This document shows positions 15,996 to 25,737 of a stretch of DNA of 64,000 nucleotides, one piece after another. Made by a program: the position numbers and the translations under genes. The DNA lies in NCBI GenBank assembly GCA_029379225.1, contig JAQYWR010000031.1:1-64000 (forward strand), in the 5' to 3' direction. The first letter of the stretch is position 1, and every line of letters starts with the position of its first letter. The notes under the pieces are model-generated. The model did no database searches. It saw only the letters and a program-made list of their open reading frames with translations, and was not told where the DNA came from. This stretch comes from Nostoc sp. S4. Lineage in GTDB: Bacteria > Cyanobacteriota > Cyanobacteriia > Cyanobacteriales > Nostocaceae.

Positions 15996-18431
15996 TTGAT
16001 ACAAGAAAACTCCAGCCGAGCGCTATTTGACAGAGGAAATCATCCCTCACAAAATTTACTGATTCGATTTATTCTTGGCGGCACTACTCTTGTAGTCAGT
16101 ATCTCTGCTTTTTTTACTTATCAAGCTGCGAGAAATTTGATGCTCAAAGATTTGAGAAAGAGCGCTTTTTTAGAGGTACAGAGAGGGGTTGCGGAAATTG
16201 AGGAGTGGTTACATGTTCGCCAAGCGGAGGTACAAACTCTGGCGAATACTTCAACTGTACGTTCCTTAAATTGGTCTGTGGCAGAAGCCTATTTAAAGGC
16301 AGAAGTTAAGCGGATCGATGAATTTTTCTTATTCCAAATAGCTAACCCAGACGGTTCATATTCCAATACAAAAGTTGGTCGCTCAAATAAAAATATTCAG
16401 GATCGAGACTACTTTCAAAAAGCAATTGCGGGAAAGAGCAACATTTCCGATCCCTTCATTAGTCGTTCTACAGGAATTCCTTTAATTGCAATCTCGACTC
16501 CGATTTGGTCAAATTCTTTTAGCAGTAGTTCGCCAATCGGAGCTTTCCAGGGCAATGTGAGAGTCGATCGCATTGCAGGGGTTGTCAATTCGCTGCACTA
16601 CGGCGGCAATAGCTATGCTTTTGCGCTCAATTCTCAAGGACAAGCGATTGTCCATCCTAATTCCACGTTCATCTCAACTCTAGAAAAACCTGCATCCAGC
16701 TTACTGAAAATAAACGATCGCCATTTAAATGCGATCGCCCAACGGATGGTAAACAAACAACAGGGAATTGAGTTGATGGAAATTGACGGCACTCAAAAGT
16801 ATGTAGCTTATCTACCGTTAACCCAAGCTAATTGGTCTGTGGCTTTGGTAATTCCCCGCCAAAATATCGAATCTCGATTGCAATTTTTGGATTTGATTGC
16901 CTTAATTGTCGGTGGACTGACAGTCACCATGATTACTGTCTTGTGGCAGGTACAAGCTTTTGAACAAGCTCAACTCAAGAAGTCTAAAGCGGCTGCTGAT
17001 ACAGCCAACCATGCTAAAAGCGAATTTTTAGCCAACATGAGTCATGAACTGCGAACGCCTTTGAATGGGATTCTCGGTTGTGCCCAAATTTTGCTGCGTT
17101 CCCCAGCTTTAGTTGAGCAACAGCAATATCACCTCAGTATTATTGAAGAATGCGGTTCTCATCTGCTGACTTTAATTAATGACATTTTGGATTTCTCGAA
17201 AATTGAAGCGAAAAAGCTAGAACTGTATCTCCAGGATGTGTATTTCCCCTCTTTTCTCCAAGGAATTGTCGAAATCTCTCACCTGAGGGCAAAACAAAAG
17301 GGGATTTTGTTTGTTTACGAACCTGCGATTAATTTACCTAAAGCGGTTCATGTTGATGTCAAAAGATTACGTCAGGTACTATTGAATCTGCTGGGAAATG
17401 CAATCAAATTTACAGATGAGGGTGAGGTTACTTTCAATGTTGAAGTCATCGAGCAACCTTCCACTGATGGGCAGACAGAGAAACATCGCCTTCGCTTTAG
17501 TGTAGAAGACACGGGAATTGGTATAAGTCCCGCCCAATTAAGCCAAATTTTCTTGCCATTTGAACAAGTAGGTGAGAAAAAGCGCCAAGCTGAAGGTACA
17601 GGCTTAGGTTTAGCTATTACTCGACAGTTAGTACAGATGATGGGTAGCGATATTCATGTTAAGAGTCAGATTGGTCACGGGAGTAGCTTCTGGTTTGAAT
17701 TGGAAATTTCTCAAGCAACTGACTGGGTAAAGTCTGCAATGACTGCATCAGATAAACAAATCATTGGCTTTGAGGGTAGCCCCTACACCATCCTAATGGT
17801 TGACGATCGCTGGGAGAATCGCACAGTGATTACTAATTTACTGCAACCACTAGGTTTTAATGTAGTTGAAGCCAGCAACGGTAAAGAAGGTTTAGAAAAA
17901 GCGATCGCCCTCAAGCCAGACTTGATCGTTACAGATTTGCTGATGCCAGAAATGGATGGATTTGAATTGATTCAACATCTGCGTCACACTCCAGAAATTC
18001 AAGATGTCAAAATTATCGTCTCTTCCGCTAGTGTGTTTGAAACCGACCAACATCGCAGCCTGCAAGCTGGAGGTAACAAATTCCTTAGCAAACCTGTACA
18101 GGCAGATGAATTATTGCAGCAACTAGAAAGCCTCTTAAATTTAGTATGGATTTACAAGCAGTCTCAGCCTGAAACAGTAAAAACCAAAAAAGCAACCACG
18201 CCAAATAGTCAATCTACTCAATTAACCCCTCCTTCCCCCGAAGTGTTGCAGGAATTAGTCACCTTAGCCAGTAAAGGTAACTTCAATGCCATTCTCAAGT
18301 GCGCCGATCTACTTGAGGAAACAGACACAACTTTCACGCCATTTGCTAACGAACTACGGCAGCTAGCAAGGCAATTTGATGAAGATTTAATCCTCAGTTT
18401 CTTGACTCAATATGCGGTGGAAACAGTATGA
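15996..18431 (+). CDS. hybrid sensor histidine kinase with Cache-type sensor and receiver
   Basis: An 811-residue membrane signalling protein. TM1 is at about 24-45, an extracytoplasmic double-Cache-like sensor at about 60-295 (with GRSNKNIQDRDYFQKAIAGK) and TM2 at about 300-325. HisKA follows with SHELRTPLNG (His about residue 350), then HATPase motifs NAIKFTDEG, DTGIGIS and GTGLGLAI, a receiver (about 598-715, VTDLLMPEMDG, Asp about 646) and a helical tail. The start codon is TTG, chosen because AAGGAG lies at 15984-15989 with normal spacing. Its TGA overlaps the ATG of the next gene (ATGA), so the two are coupled and probably one pathway. Confidence 0.92.
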   Translation: MIQENSSRALFDRGNHPSQNLLIRFILGGTTLVVSISAFFTYQAARNLMLKDLRKSAFLEVQRGVAEIEEWLHVRQAEVQTLANTSTVRSLNWSVAEAYLKAEVKRIDEFFLFQIANPDGSYSNTKVGRSNKNIQDRDYFQKAIAGKSNISDPFISRSTGIPLIAISTPIWSNSFSSSSPIGAFQGNVRVDRIAGVVNSLHYGGNSYAFALNSQGQAIVHPNSTFISTLEKPASSLLKINDRHLNAIAQRMVNKQQGIELMEIDGTQKYVAYLPLTQANWSVALVIPRQNIESRLQFLDLIALIVGGLTVTMITVLWQVQAFEQAQLKKSKAAADTANHAKSEFLANMSHELRTPLNGILGCAQILLRSPALVEQQQYHLSIIEECGSHLLTLINDILDFSKIEAKKLELYLQDVYFPSFLQGIVEISHLRAKQKGILFVYEPAINLPKAVHVDVKRLRQVLLNLLGNAIKFTDEGEVTFNVEVIEQPSTDGQTEKHRLRFSVEDTGIGISPAQLSQIFLPFEQVGEKKRQAEGTGLGLAITRQLVQMMGSDIHVKSQIGHGSSFWFELEISQATDWVKSAMTASDKQIIGFEGSPYTILMVDDRWENRTVITNLLQPLGFNVVEASNGKEGLEKAIALKPDLIVTDLLMPEMDGFELIQHLRHTPEIQDVKIIVSSASVFETDQHRSLQAGGNKFLSKPVQADELLQQLESLLNLVWIYKQSQPETVKTKKATTPNSQSTQLTPPSPEVLQELVTLASKGNFNAILKCADLLEETDTTFTPFANELRQLARQFDEDLILSFLTQYAVETV

Positions 18432-19720
18432 AAATGACTATTGGAGACCAAAAAAATTCCATCGATTACGTTCCTTCTAGGGGAATTGTTTTAGTCGTTG
18501 ATGATAACCCTGCCAATTTACAAGTTTTATCTAGCTTTCTGGATCAGTCTAGCTTTGAAGTTTGGGCAGCACGCAGCGGTGAGAAAGCCCTTGGGCGATT
18601 AGAAAATGATGATTTACCCGATCTAATTTTGCTAGATGTGATGATGCCCGGTTTAGATGGTTTTGAAACCTGTAAACAGCTAAAAAGTAATCCTCGCGTC
18701 CAAGATATTCCAGTTATTTTTATGACAGCCCTTGCAGAAACAGCTGATAAAGTCAAAGGTTTGCAATTGGGAGCTGTAGACTACATTACCAAACCTTTTC
18801 AGTATGAAGAAGTCTTGGTGCGGATCGAAAATCATCTCAAGCTGAGAAATTTGACAAAAACCTTAATCTCTAAAAATGCCGAATTACAACAGACTCAAAC
18901 TCAACTGATTCAAGCAGAAAAGGTAGCAGCTTTAGGTCAACTGACAGCAGGAATTGCTCATGAAGTTAATAACCCAATCAATTTTATCGCTGGCAACTTA
19001 AATTTCATGGAAAAGTATGTACAAGAGATAGTTAGTTTACTGCATCTCTATCAAAAATATCTGCCCAATCCACCAGATGAAATTCAAACTGCAATTCAGA
19101 AAAACGATATTAGCTTTTTATTAAATGATTTATTTAAAATTATTCAATCCATGCAAGTCGGGACAAGTCGCGTTATAGAAATTGTCTCATCTTTAAACAA
19201 CTTTTCCCGACACAGAGAAGCTGGTAAAAAATTAGCTAACTTGCATGAAGGAATAGAAAGTACGCTACTCATTCTCGGACATCGGTTTAAAGCAAACGCT
19301 CATCGCCCAGCCATCCAAATAATCAAAGAATATGGAAACTTGCCTCTAATTGAGTGTTTTCCTGGTGAAATTAATCAGGTTTTTATGAATTTGATTTCTA
19401 ATGCGATCGATGCAATTGAAGAAACCCATAAAAATAAAAGTTTTTCAGAAATTTCATTAAATCCTGGTATGATTAAACTCAAAACAGAGGTTATTGGAGA
19501 GCAAGTTATTTTCAGAATTGCCGACAATGGCTTAGGTATAAACAAAGCAGACCAAACCAAAATATTCGATGCCTTTTACACAACAAAACCCGTCGGTAAA
19601 GGAACAGGGCTTGGTCTATCTATTGCTTACCAAATTGTGGTGAATAATCATCACGGCAAGCTCACATACAATTCTAATCCAGGTGAAGGTATAGAGTTCA
19701 TCATTCAACTACCGATCTGA
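18428..19720 (+). CDS. response regulator / histidine kinase (REC-HisKA-HATPase)
   Basis: A 430-residue soluble protein. The N-terminal receiver (about 17-135) has VVDDNPANLQVL, phospho-acceptor Asp in LLDVMMPGLDGF, MTALAE and ITKPFQ. A coiled linker leads to a kinase core with AALGQLTAGIAHEVNNPINF (phospho-His at about residue 178) and an ATPase domain with LISNAIDAI, IADNGLGI and GKGTGLGLSIAYQIV. The H-E-V-N-N-P box marks the HWE/HPK4-like group common in cyanobacteria. It overlaps the upstream hybrid kinase by four bases, so phosphate may pass from that kinase to this receiver. Confidence 0.92.
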   Translation: MKMTIGDQKNSIDYVPSRGIVLVVDDNPANLQVLSSFLDQSSFEVWAARSGEKALGRLENDDLPDLILLDVMMPGLDGFETCKQLKSNPRVQDIPVIFMTALAETADKVKGLQLGAVDYITKPFQYEEVLVRIENHLKLRNLTKTLISKNAELQQTQTQLIQAEKVAALGQLTAGIAHEVNNPINFIAGNLNFMEKYVQEIVSLLHLYQKYLPNPPDEIQTAIQKNDISFLLNDLFKIIQSMQVGTSRVIEIVSSLNNFSRHREAGKKLANLHEGIESTLLILGHRFKANAHRPAIQIIKEYGNLPLIECFPGEINQVFMNLISNAIDAIEETHKNKSFSEISLNPGMIKLKTEVIGEQVIFRIADNGLGINKADQTKIFDAFYTTKPVGKGTGLGLSIAYQIVVNNHHGKLTYNSNPGEGIEFIIQLPI

Positions 19721-19773
19721 GAAATTCAACCCTAAATTATCTCACAAATCCATTTATTGAAAAATTCATGTAA

Positions 19774-21540
19774 TTAGCGGATATTAACCTCTTGCAGGTA
19801 ATTTCCTCCCTGAACATATTCAATCCTAGTATCTAAGCTTTTAGAAACAAATGAATTTGCTTTTTTTGCAGAAGCTACTTTTTGATGTTCAGCCAGTACG
19901 CGTTGCTTTCGAGTATACTCATTCAATTTGAGTTGAGCTTCAGCGGAAACTAAAGTATCATTGGGAATACTTTTTAGTAACTTGATAGCGCTATTAAAAT
20001 CACCAATAGATGCTTGATTGTAAGCTTTATTCAAAAAGTAAGCTGCTCTGATTTGCCGTTTGCGATTGTATTCAGCCAATTTGTCTTGAATTATAGCACC
20101 AGCAGAACTTTCTTTAGGAATTTGACGCAAATATTGTAAGGCACCAGAAAAATCTTTGATGTTGGCACTTTCGTAAGCTTTTGCTAATAAATCTTGGGTT
20201 TGTACTTCAATATTGATGTATGCTTTTTGAACTAATTTATCTATTTTAGATTGCCAGTATAAAATATCTGGAATTTGACGAGCCGCATCCACAACATCTG
20301 ACCATCTACTTTTATTAAAAGCAGTTACAGCTATTTGGTATTGTTGTGCAGCTACTTGCCATTGCTCTTGCCATTCCTCGATTGTGGCTTGAGCTTCTGG
20401 ATAAATATTGCTGTGAGCGGGAATTGATTTAGCTAGGGCGATCGCTTCTTGTAAATCCCCTGCTTGATATTCTTTTTTAGCTTGATTTAAAGTTTCTGAT
20501 TCTGAGTAACCAGATGAAGTATTAATTAAAGAATATACACCAAATCCCATCAACAAAGAATTCGCCACCAGCCCTACTTTCATTCCTGTCAATAGCGGCG
20601 ATAATTTTCCCTCAGCAGGACTCCTTAAATCATCTTTAATCGTTGCTTCTAAAGAAATTTTATTATCTGCTGTTAATATTTCTACTGGCGGACTTTCCCA
20701 GATTATTTGTTGAAGAACCCGTATAACTTCACCCGCAGACTGAAAGCGGTTTTTGTAATCGTAGCGGATCATTTGGCTGAGAACAGCAGCTAAATAATCA
20801 TTAACTGGCGTATTTGGAGAACGCCAAATAATTTCATTACTATCAGGAGCAACCTTTAATTGTAGTGGTTCTAGTCCTGTTAAAGCCTGGATAGCAATCA
20901 TTCCCAAAGCGTAAATATCACTGTTGGGCTGTGTTTCACCAATAAATTGCTCTGGTGGTATGTACCCCAATGAAGTGACGGGAATTCGATGAATAGGCAA
21001 TTCTGCACCTATACCAAAGTCAATAGACTGGATTGAGCCAAAATCGATTAAAACTAACTTGCGATCGCCAGCGCGTCTAATTAAGTTTTCTGGTTTAATG
21101 TCGCAATGGATAACGCCTTGAGAATGAACAAATTCTAGAATACTTAAGACATCTAATAAAAATTCTACAACTTCCTTTTCATTCCATACAGACCCCCACT
21201 CCTCATTGATGGGTAATTCCGCAGTTAGCGCATGTCCTTCAATATACTCTTGCACCAAATAAAATCGCTTGTTCTCTTCAAAGCAGGCGATGAATTCAGG
21301 GATTTGCTCATGGCTTCCTAAAAGCTTGAGGGTTTGGGTTTCAGTTAAAAACAGTAACCTCAGCGTGTCCAGGTAGCTGGATTCAAAACTGCTAGCTTTG
21401 ATCTGTTTAACTACGCATTTGGCATTGTCTGGGTAGTCTACATCTAGAGCAATGTATGTTTGTCCAAACACCCCTGCACCAAGGCTTTGGACAATTTGGT
21501 AACGTCCTTGTAGTAATTTACCAATTATGTGGTGGATCAT
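19774..21540 (-). CDS. Ser/Thr protein kinase with membrane helix and C-terminal helical repeats
   Basis: The kinase domain is about residues 1-285: LLQGRYQIVQSLGAGVFGQTY (P-loop), VVKQIK, HCDIKPENLI (catalytic Asp, Lys and Asn all present) and LIDFGSIQ, then TSLGYIPPEQF in the activation segment. A membrane helix at about 315-335 (VGLVANSLLMGFGVYSLI) is followed by an extracytoplasmic region of tetratricopeptide-like repeats (about 345-560). The layout parallels the kinase at 13.1 kb, but the catalytic loop is canonical. It is separate in strand from the histidine kinase pair. Confidence 0.9.
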   Translation of the reverse strand: MIHHIIGKLLQGRYQIVQSLGAGVFGQTYIALDVDYPDNAKCVVKQIKASSFESSYLDTLRLLFLTETQTLKLLGSHEQIPEFIACFEENKRFYLVQEYIEGHALTAELPINEEWGSVWNEKEVVEFLLDVLSILEFVHSQGVIHCDIKPENLIRRAGDRKLVLIDFGSIQSIDFGIGAELPIHRIPVTSLGYIPPEQFIGETQPNSDIYALGMIAIQALTGLEPLQLKVAPDSNEIIWRSPNTPVNDYLAAVLSQMIRYDYKNRFQSAGEVIRVLQQIIWESPPVEILTADNKISLEATIKDDLRSPAEGKLSPLLTGMKVGLVANSLLMGFGVYSLINTSSGYSESETLNQAKKEYQAGDLQEAIALAKSIPAHSNIYPEAQATIEEWQEQWQVAAQQYQIAVTAFNKSRWSDVVDAARQIPDILYWQSKIDKLVQKAYINIEVQTQDLLAKAYESANIKDFSGALQYLRQIPKESSAGAIIQDKLAEYNRKRQIRAAYFLNKAYNQASIGDFNSAIKLLKSIPNDTLVSAEAQLKLNEYTRKQRVLAEHQKVASAKKANSFVSKSLDTRIEYVQGGNYLQEVNIR

Positions 21541-21706
21541 GACCTGGTTACTCAGTGAGTTCTTTTATTTAGTTTTTCTGACATTACCTCCTGATTTCCG
21601 GAAAGCATGAAAAAATAAGCACTTTCAAAAATTTTTGGACAATCCGTACATCATTATCCAACTGACGCACAGATTGCCAAAAGTTGAGAAGTTTAGCTAA
21701 CTAAAT

Positions 21707-23224
21707 CTAGTTAATAGCGATCGCAGCAAATACAGCAACACTATTCAACAACAGATAAGCAAAGATTGCTCCACCAATCCCACCAATCAGAAAGCCATCA
21801 GTAAACTGACCCCATCTTTCAGTAGAATTGACAGTCTGTGGTACGCGAGGAACTATTGCAACCGCTGCCGAACGAGGATAGATTTCTTGCTGTCTTTCAA
21901 AGCTGGTAGTGCCATGAATTGAAAAAGCAATTGTCAGCACGAGAATCAAACTGCCTGCGGCTAGTAAACCAACTAAGTTAGCCCCAGCAGAATTGCCTAA
22001 TAAACCTAATGAACCTAGTGTGGCAAAGGGACCAACTAGCCAGTAACCATGAGCCATGCCAATTTCTAATCCCCGCGCCAGAGGAGATATGCCAGGGCGA
22101 TAAATTGGCAAATATTTGAGAAACTTCAACGTCAAATCAGAAGAATCAACTGAAATTGCTTGATTATTTGTTGGAGAATTCACTCGTGGCGGCTGAACCA
22201 TGTCACCATTTTTAAAATCAAATCCGGCTGCAATCGCACGGGCGCGTAGCGCGTGCCAAATGTGACCCAATAGAAATATCAGCGCCAGAACAAAATGAAA
22301 AGTTACCAACCAACCACGCGCAGAAACTATACCAGTAGAAGTTTCTATAACTCTAACCGGGCCATAGAAAACTTCGGGATAGACGGTGTTATTGACTGAC
22401 GCGAAGTAAGCTGCCAAAAAGCCCATATATGCTACAGCACCGATGCTGTAAGACAGATACGCTTCCCCAGAGTAAATTAAAATTTTTCGTGCCCAGGCAA
22501 ATGGCTTAGTCAAGATGTGAAAAATACCACCGCCAATTAGCATCAAACCAACCCAGATGTGACCGCCGACAACATCTTCCAAGTTATCAACAGCTGCCAT
22601 TCCCTCTGGTCCCCAAACCCCAAACAAATAGCCAAAAATCCGGAATGGGTTGAGCGTTGGATGATTGATTATCCTGACATCTCCACCGCCAGCAGCCCAA
22701 GGGTCAAACAGTCCACCCCAAAATATCGCCTTAGCAACTAAAGCCCAAGCACCCAAGCCTAGTAATACTAAGTGAATGCCCAGGATTGTCGTCATCTTGT
22801 CTTTGTCTTTCCAGTCATAGCCAAAAAAGCCAGCCCAAGTAGGATTGTCTTGTAAAACTTCTGGTCCCAGCAGAGAGTGGTAAATACCACCAGCTGCCAA
22901 AATTACTGAGGGTATCAGATGCAAGACGCTGATTACAAAGTAAGGATAGGTGCTAATAACTTGCCCACCAGCACCGACACCAAGACCCAAAGTTGCTAAA
23001 TGAGGCAGTATGATTAATCCTTGCTCATACATTGGCAGATTCGGATCGAAGCGCGACAACTCAAACAGCGTCATCCCTCCAGCCCATAACAAAATCAATG
23101 CAGAATGAGCAATATGAGCGCCTAATAATTTGCCTGATAGATTAGTCAAACGAAAGTTACCAGCCCACCAGCCAACATCAGGTATTTGTTGCTTGTATGG
23201 ACTATCTTCAATTACTGCTGTCAT
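21707..23224 (-). CDS. IsiA/Pcb-type chlorophyll-binding antenna protein fused to PsaL
   Basis: The N-terminal about 345 residues are a six-helix CP43-prime (IsiA/Pcb) antenna: WWAGNFRLTNLSGKLLGAH, DNLEDVVGGHIW and GHIWHALRARA with conserved His. The C-terminal about 150 residues are PsaL-like: SSDLTLKFLKYLPIYRPGIS, PLARGLEIGMAHGYWLVGPF and two more membrane helices. Such fusions are known in Nostocales isi regions and should dock chlorophyll antenna at the photosystem I trimer-contact site. The open frame reaches 23296, but the ATG at 23224 (MTAVIEDSP) has AAGGAG 10 nt upstream. It follows an isiA-like gene on the same strand. Confidence 0.92.
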   Translation of the reverse strand: MTAVIEDSPYKQQIPDVGWWAGNFRLTNLSGKLLGAHIAHSALILLWAGGMTLFELSRFDPNLPMYEQGLIILPHLATLGLGVGAGGQVISTYPYFVISVLHLIPSVILAAGGIYHSLLGPEVLQDNPTWAGFFGYDWKDKDKMTTILGIHLVLLGLGAWALVAKAIFWGGLFDPWAAGGGDVRIINHPTLNPFRIFGYLFGVWGPEGMAAVDNLEDVVGGHIWVGLMLIGGGIFHILTKPFAWARKILIYSGEAYLSYSIGAVAYMGFLAAYFASVNNTVYPEVFYGPVRVIETSTGIVSARGWLVTFHFVLALIFLLGHIWHALRARAIAAGFDFKNGDMVQPPRVNSPTNNQAISVDSSDLTLKFLKYLPIYRPGISPLARGLEIGMAHGYWLVGPFATLGSLGLLGNSAGANLVGLLAAGSLILVLTIAFSIHGTTSFERQQEIYPRSAAVAIVPRVPQTVNSTERWGQFTDGFLIGGIGGAIFAYLLLNSVAVFAAIAIN

Positions 23225-23306
23225 CTCTGTTACTCCTTGAGAATTTGTTGCAATATTTTTGAGATCTACTAGGAAATAATTGCAAATTTCTTGCATTAAA
23301 TTGAAT

Positions 23307-24365
23307 TTAGCTAATTGGTTGGGGAATTACCGCTTCCTGACTCACCCTACCTTTGCGAAAATCGAAACCACGCGCCCGTAAGGCGTGCCAGATATGACCT
23401 TGGAGAAAGAAGAAAGCTAACCAAAAGTGAGCATTAGCTAACCAAGTCCGCGCAGTTACTAGGTCAGGGTCAGGTGATGAAAAGTATGGCACGATGTTCT
23501 GCCTAACCACGAGCGCTGGGCCATAAAAAACTTCTGGATAAACTGTGGTGTTTACCGATACAAATAGAGTTGCAATAAAGCCCATCAGTGCTAAAGCGCC
23601 CAGACTGTAGGAAAGGTAAGCTTCTCCAGACCAAACAAATATTGGATGCGTCCAACTGAAGGGCTTAGTTGCGATGTGGAAAAATCCACCAATAATCAAC
23701 AGCGCACCAACCCAAATGTGTCCGCCAACTACATCTTCGAGGTTATCAACGCCAGCAATCCAAAATTTCCTGATTGCACCAAATAGATAACCAAAAATCA
23801 CACCGGGGTTTAATGTCGGATTTGTAATTACCCGCACATCTTCAACATTTGGGTCGTACAAACCACCAAAGTACATTGCTTTGGCGACTAACAAAAATGC
23901 ACCACAACCCAGTAATACCAGATGTATACCAAGGATTGTGGTCATTTTACCTGTATCTGACCAGTCGTAGCCAAAGAAAGGAACTTTACCCTCTAATTTT
24001 TCGGGGCCGCGTAGGGAATGAAAAATTCCTCCAAAACCCAAAAAGGCGGAGGAAATTAGATGTAAAGCTCCGATTACGAAATAGGGATAAGTACTCACAA
24101 CCGTACCATTTGCACCAACGCCCCAGCCTTGAGTAGCCAGGTGAGGTAGCAAAATTAAGCCTTGTTCGTACATCGGTTTTGCTGGATTAAAATGCCCCAG
24201 CTCAAATAAAGTCATGGCTCCTGCCCAGAAAACTATCAGACCAGAATGAGCGACATGAGCGCCTAGTAATTTCCCTGATAAGCTGGTGAGTCTAGCGTTA
24301 CCAGCCCACCAAGGTGAGTCGGTAAGGTCTTGCTCCACCGACAACGGACTTCTAGAAATTGTCAT
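23307..24365 (-). CDS. isiA: IsiA-like (CP43-prime) chlorophyll-binding antenna protein
   Basis: A 352-residue six-helix membrane antenna protein of the CP43-prime family. It has WWAGNARLTSLSGKLLGAHV, FGYDWSDTGKMTTILGIHL, DNLEDVVGGHIWVGALLI and GHIWHALRARG. It lacks the large CP43 lumenal loop between helices V and VI, which separates IsiA/Pcb from PsbC. Family members ring photosystem I, or store chlorophyll, mainly under iron shortage. The IsiA-PsaL fusion begins 82 nt downstream on the same strand. A weak Fur-like palindrome lies at 24438-24456. Symbol given for the family; several isiA paralogues exist in Nostocales. Confidence 0.9.
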   Translation of the reverse strand: MTISRSPLSVEQDLTDSPWWAGNARLTSLSGKLLGAHVAHSGLIVFWAGAMTLFELGHFNPAKPMYEQGLILLPHLATQGWGVGANGTVVSTYPYFVIGALHLISSAFLGFGGIFHSLRGPEKLEGKVPFFGYDWSDTGKMTTILGIHLVLLGCGAFLLVAKAMYFGGLYDPNVEDVRVITNPTLNPGVIFGYLFGAIRKFWIAGVDNLEDVVGGHIWVGALLIIGGFFHIATKPFSWTHPIFVWSGEAYLSYSLGALALMGFIATLFVSVNTTVYPEVFYGPALVVRQNIVPYFSSPDPDLVTARTWLANAHFWLAFFFLQGHIWHALRARGFDFRKGRVSQEAVIPQPIS

Positions 24366-24437
24366 TTTACACCTATCTAAGATTGTTGAGAATTTTATTC
24401 AACAAATTAAAAAAGAGCTTACACTAAAATTTTGCTT

Positions 24438-24456
24438 AATGCAATCGAATCTCATT
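24438..24456. promoter_or_regulatory. possible Fur-type operator upstream of isiA-like gene
   Basis: AATGCAATCGAATCTCATT is an imperfect 19-base palindrome (AATG...CATT ends) resembling a degenerate iron box, about 75 bases upstream of the isiA-like start. Match to the classic iron box is partial, so this is suggestive only. Confidence 0.3.
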
Positions 24457-24957
24457 AATTATTTGAAAATGGTGACTGATGACCAAGACCTGAAGGGGTG
24501 CAGTGTAAGGGTGTAGAAAAAGTCTAGCCTCTAAGAAAAAGGATAGAAGGTAAATCAATCGAGTTGTGATTCTGCCAGTAAGCGATCGCTGTATCGTCAG
24601 GATGATGCTATATAAAATAGAGTACGCCGATTCCGCCTCTGGCTTAGACTTAACGCGTACTACCAAGATTGCAGACATCGCGGATATTATCGAAAACCGT
24701 TTTTATGACATGTGGAATCCTGCCTTTTTGGATTACAATCCAGATGAATGCAGAATCTATCATAGTAAATGGTCAGGTTTATCCCTTGCCCATGAGGTCG
24801 AGGACACAGACAGACGACCCTGTGAATGATATGTCTCCCAAGCGTAAGAAATTAGTTAGAGAAAAGCGATCGCTTTTGAATTGCTTAATCCCTTGGACTA
24901 GTAGTCTGCCAAGGAAACTTTGCATGGTGGTGAGCAGAGGAGCAGAGGAGAAAGAAA
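24457..24957. other. stretch without a convincing gene
   Basis: Short open frames exist on both strands (for example plus-strand 24566-24829 and 24669-24968), but none shows a recognisable family, a good ribosome binding site or consistent coding character. They overlap each other in different frames. It may be decayed coding DNA. It ends in purine repeats GAGCAGAGGAGCAGAGGAG. Confidence 0.4.
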
Positions 24958-25018
24958 TTATTGTATAAGTCTCTCCCCTGCTCCTTTGCTCCCCTGCTCC
25001 CCTGCTCCTTTGCCTGCC
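24934..25018. repeat. inverted pair of GAGCAGGGG/CCCCTGCTC short repeats
   Basis: GAGCAGAGGAGCAGAGGAG (from about 24934) faces CTCCCCTGCTCCTTTGCTCC and further CCCCTGCTC units (to about 25015). The transcript could fold into a hairpin. Same design as 8938-9215 and 38388-38458. Confidence 0.75.
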
Positions 25019-25383
25019 TTCACCTGGCAATTTTGGATTGGTGAACTACTAGTTGGCTGACACTTGTGGTGTCTTGATGGCAAAATTTTAGTTACTCTTG
25101 AATATACAACGCCAAAAAAGATTTGCTTTGGCGATCGCGTTGCATAGGTAATTGAAGTTTCGAGATTCCATCCAAATTTATCCCTCAATCCAATCATGCA
25201 AGCATCTTTAATTGGCTTGACACCATTACCGTGCTTTAATGGATTGATTGTAAAACTGGATGTACCGGGAGGATGAACGATTAAAGAAATAGCATTACGA
25301 ATTTCGGTCCGAATAATAGACCAATCGTTTGATTCTTCAAAATTACCAACATTGATCAAAGAAACTTCTTGAACAATTTTCAT
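24958..25383 (-). pseudogene. N-terminal gene fragment, possibly of a restriction-endonuclease-like protein
   Basis: The open frame of 141 codons starts MKIVQEVSLINVGNFEES. Its first about 77 residues look like real protein, with IVHPPGTSSFTINPLKHGNG and GVKPIKDACMIGLRDKFGWN. The N-G-V-K-P-I-K...GW pattern reminds me of N-terminal regions of some type II restriction endonucleases, which I cannot verify. After about residue 77 the sequence turns into HIP1-containing and short-repeat DNA (GKGAGEQGSKGAGERLIQ), so the gene is truncated. No methyltransferase is nearby. Confidence 0.4.
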
Positions 25384-25737
25384 TTAGCGTTCGTTCTTAG
25401 CATTTTCCCAAGCAGCAATCAGCTTTACATAAATTGTCAGTACTGCCATAAATAAAGTTAAGTCACCGTCACAAATTCGGTTCTAAACAACTTGGTGTCA
25501 AACTTAGCAATTTAATATCAATCATTACAGTAGTTTGCAAGTGATATCGAGTCCCGTTAATTTAGTTATAATTTCCAAATCTATGCAGAAAAGCCAAAAA
25601 CCCTTCCTCTGTACCCCCCTGCTCTTGGAGCGGTCTTAATGAGAAGTTTTTCACCTGACACGATATGATATCATTTCCCGAAATACTTCATACAGATAGA
25701 TGCGTATAGGCGTACAACTTTACGCCCATACAGCCAA
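25384..25737. other. intergenic stretch with a dispersed repeat end
   Basis: No gene recognised. At 25633-25668 the sequence TCTTAATGAGAAGTTTTTCA then CCTGACACGATATGATATC is closely similar to 56634-56664, the right end of a MITE-like element. Confidence 0.5.

Noticed and set aside
24566..24829. 87-codon plus-strand frame after the isiA-like gene
   Set aside because: No family, no ribosome site, and another frame overlaps it; could be decayed coding DNA but cannot be supported.
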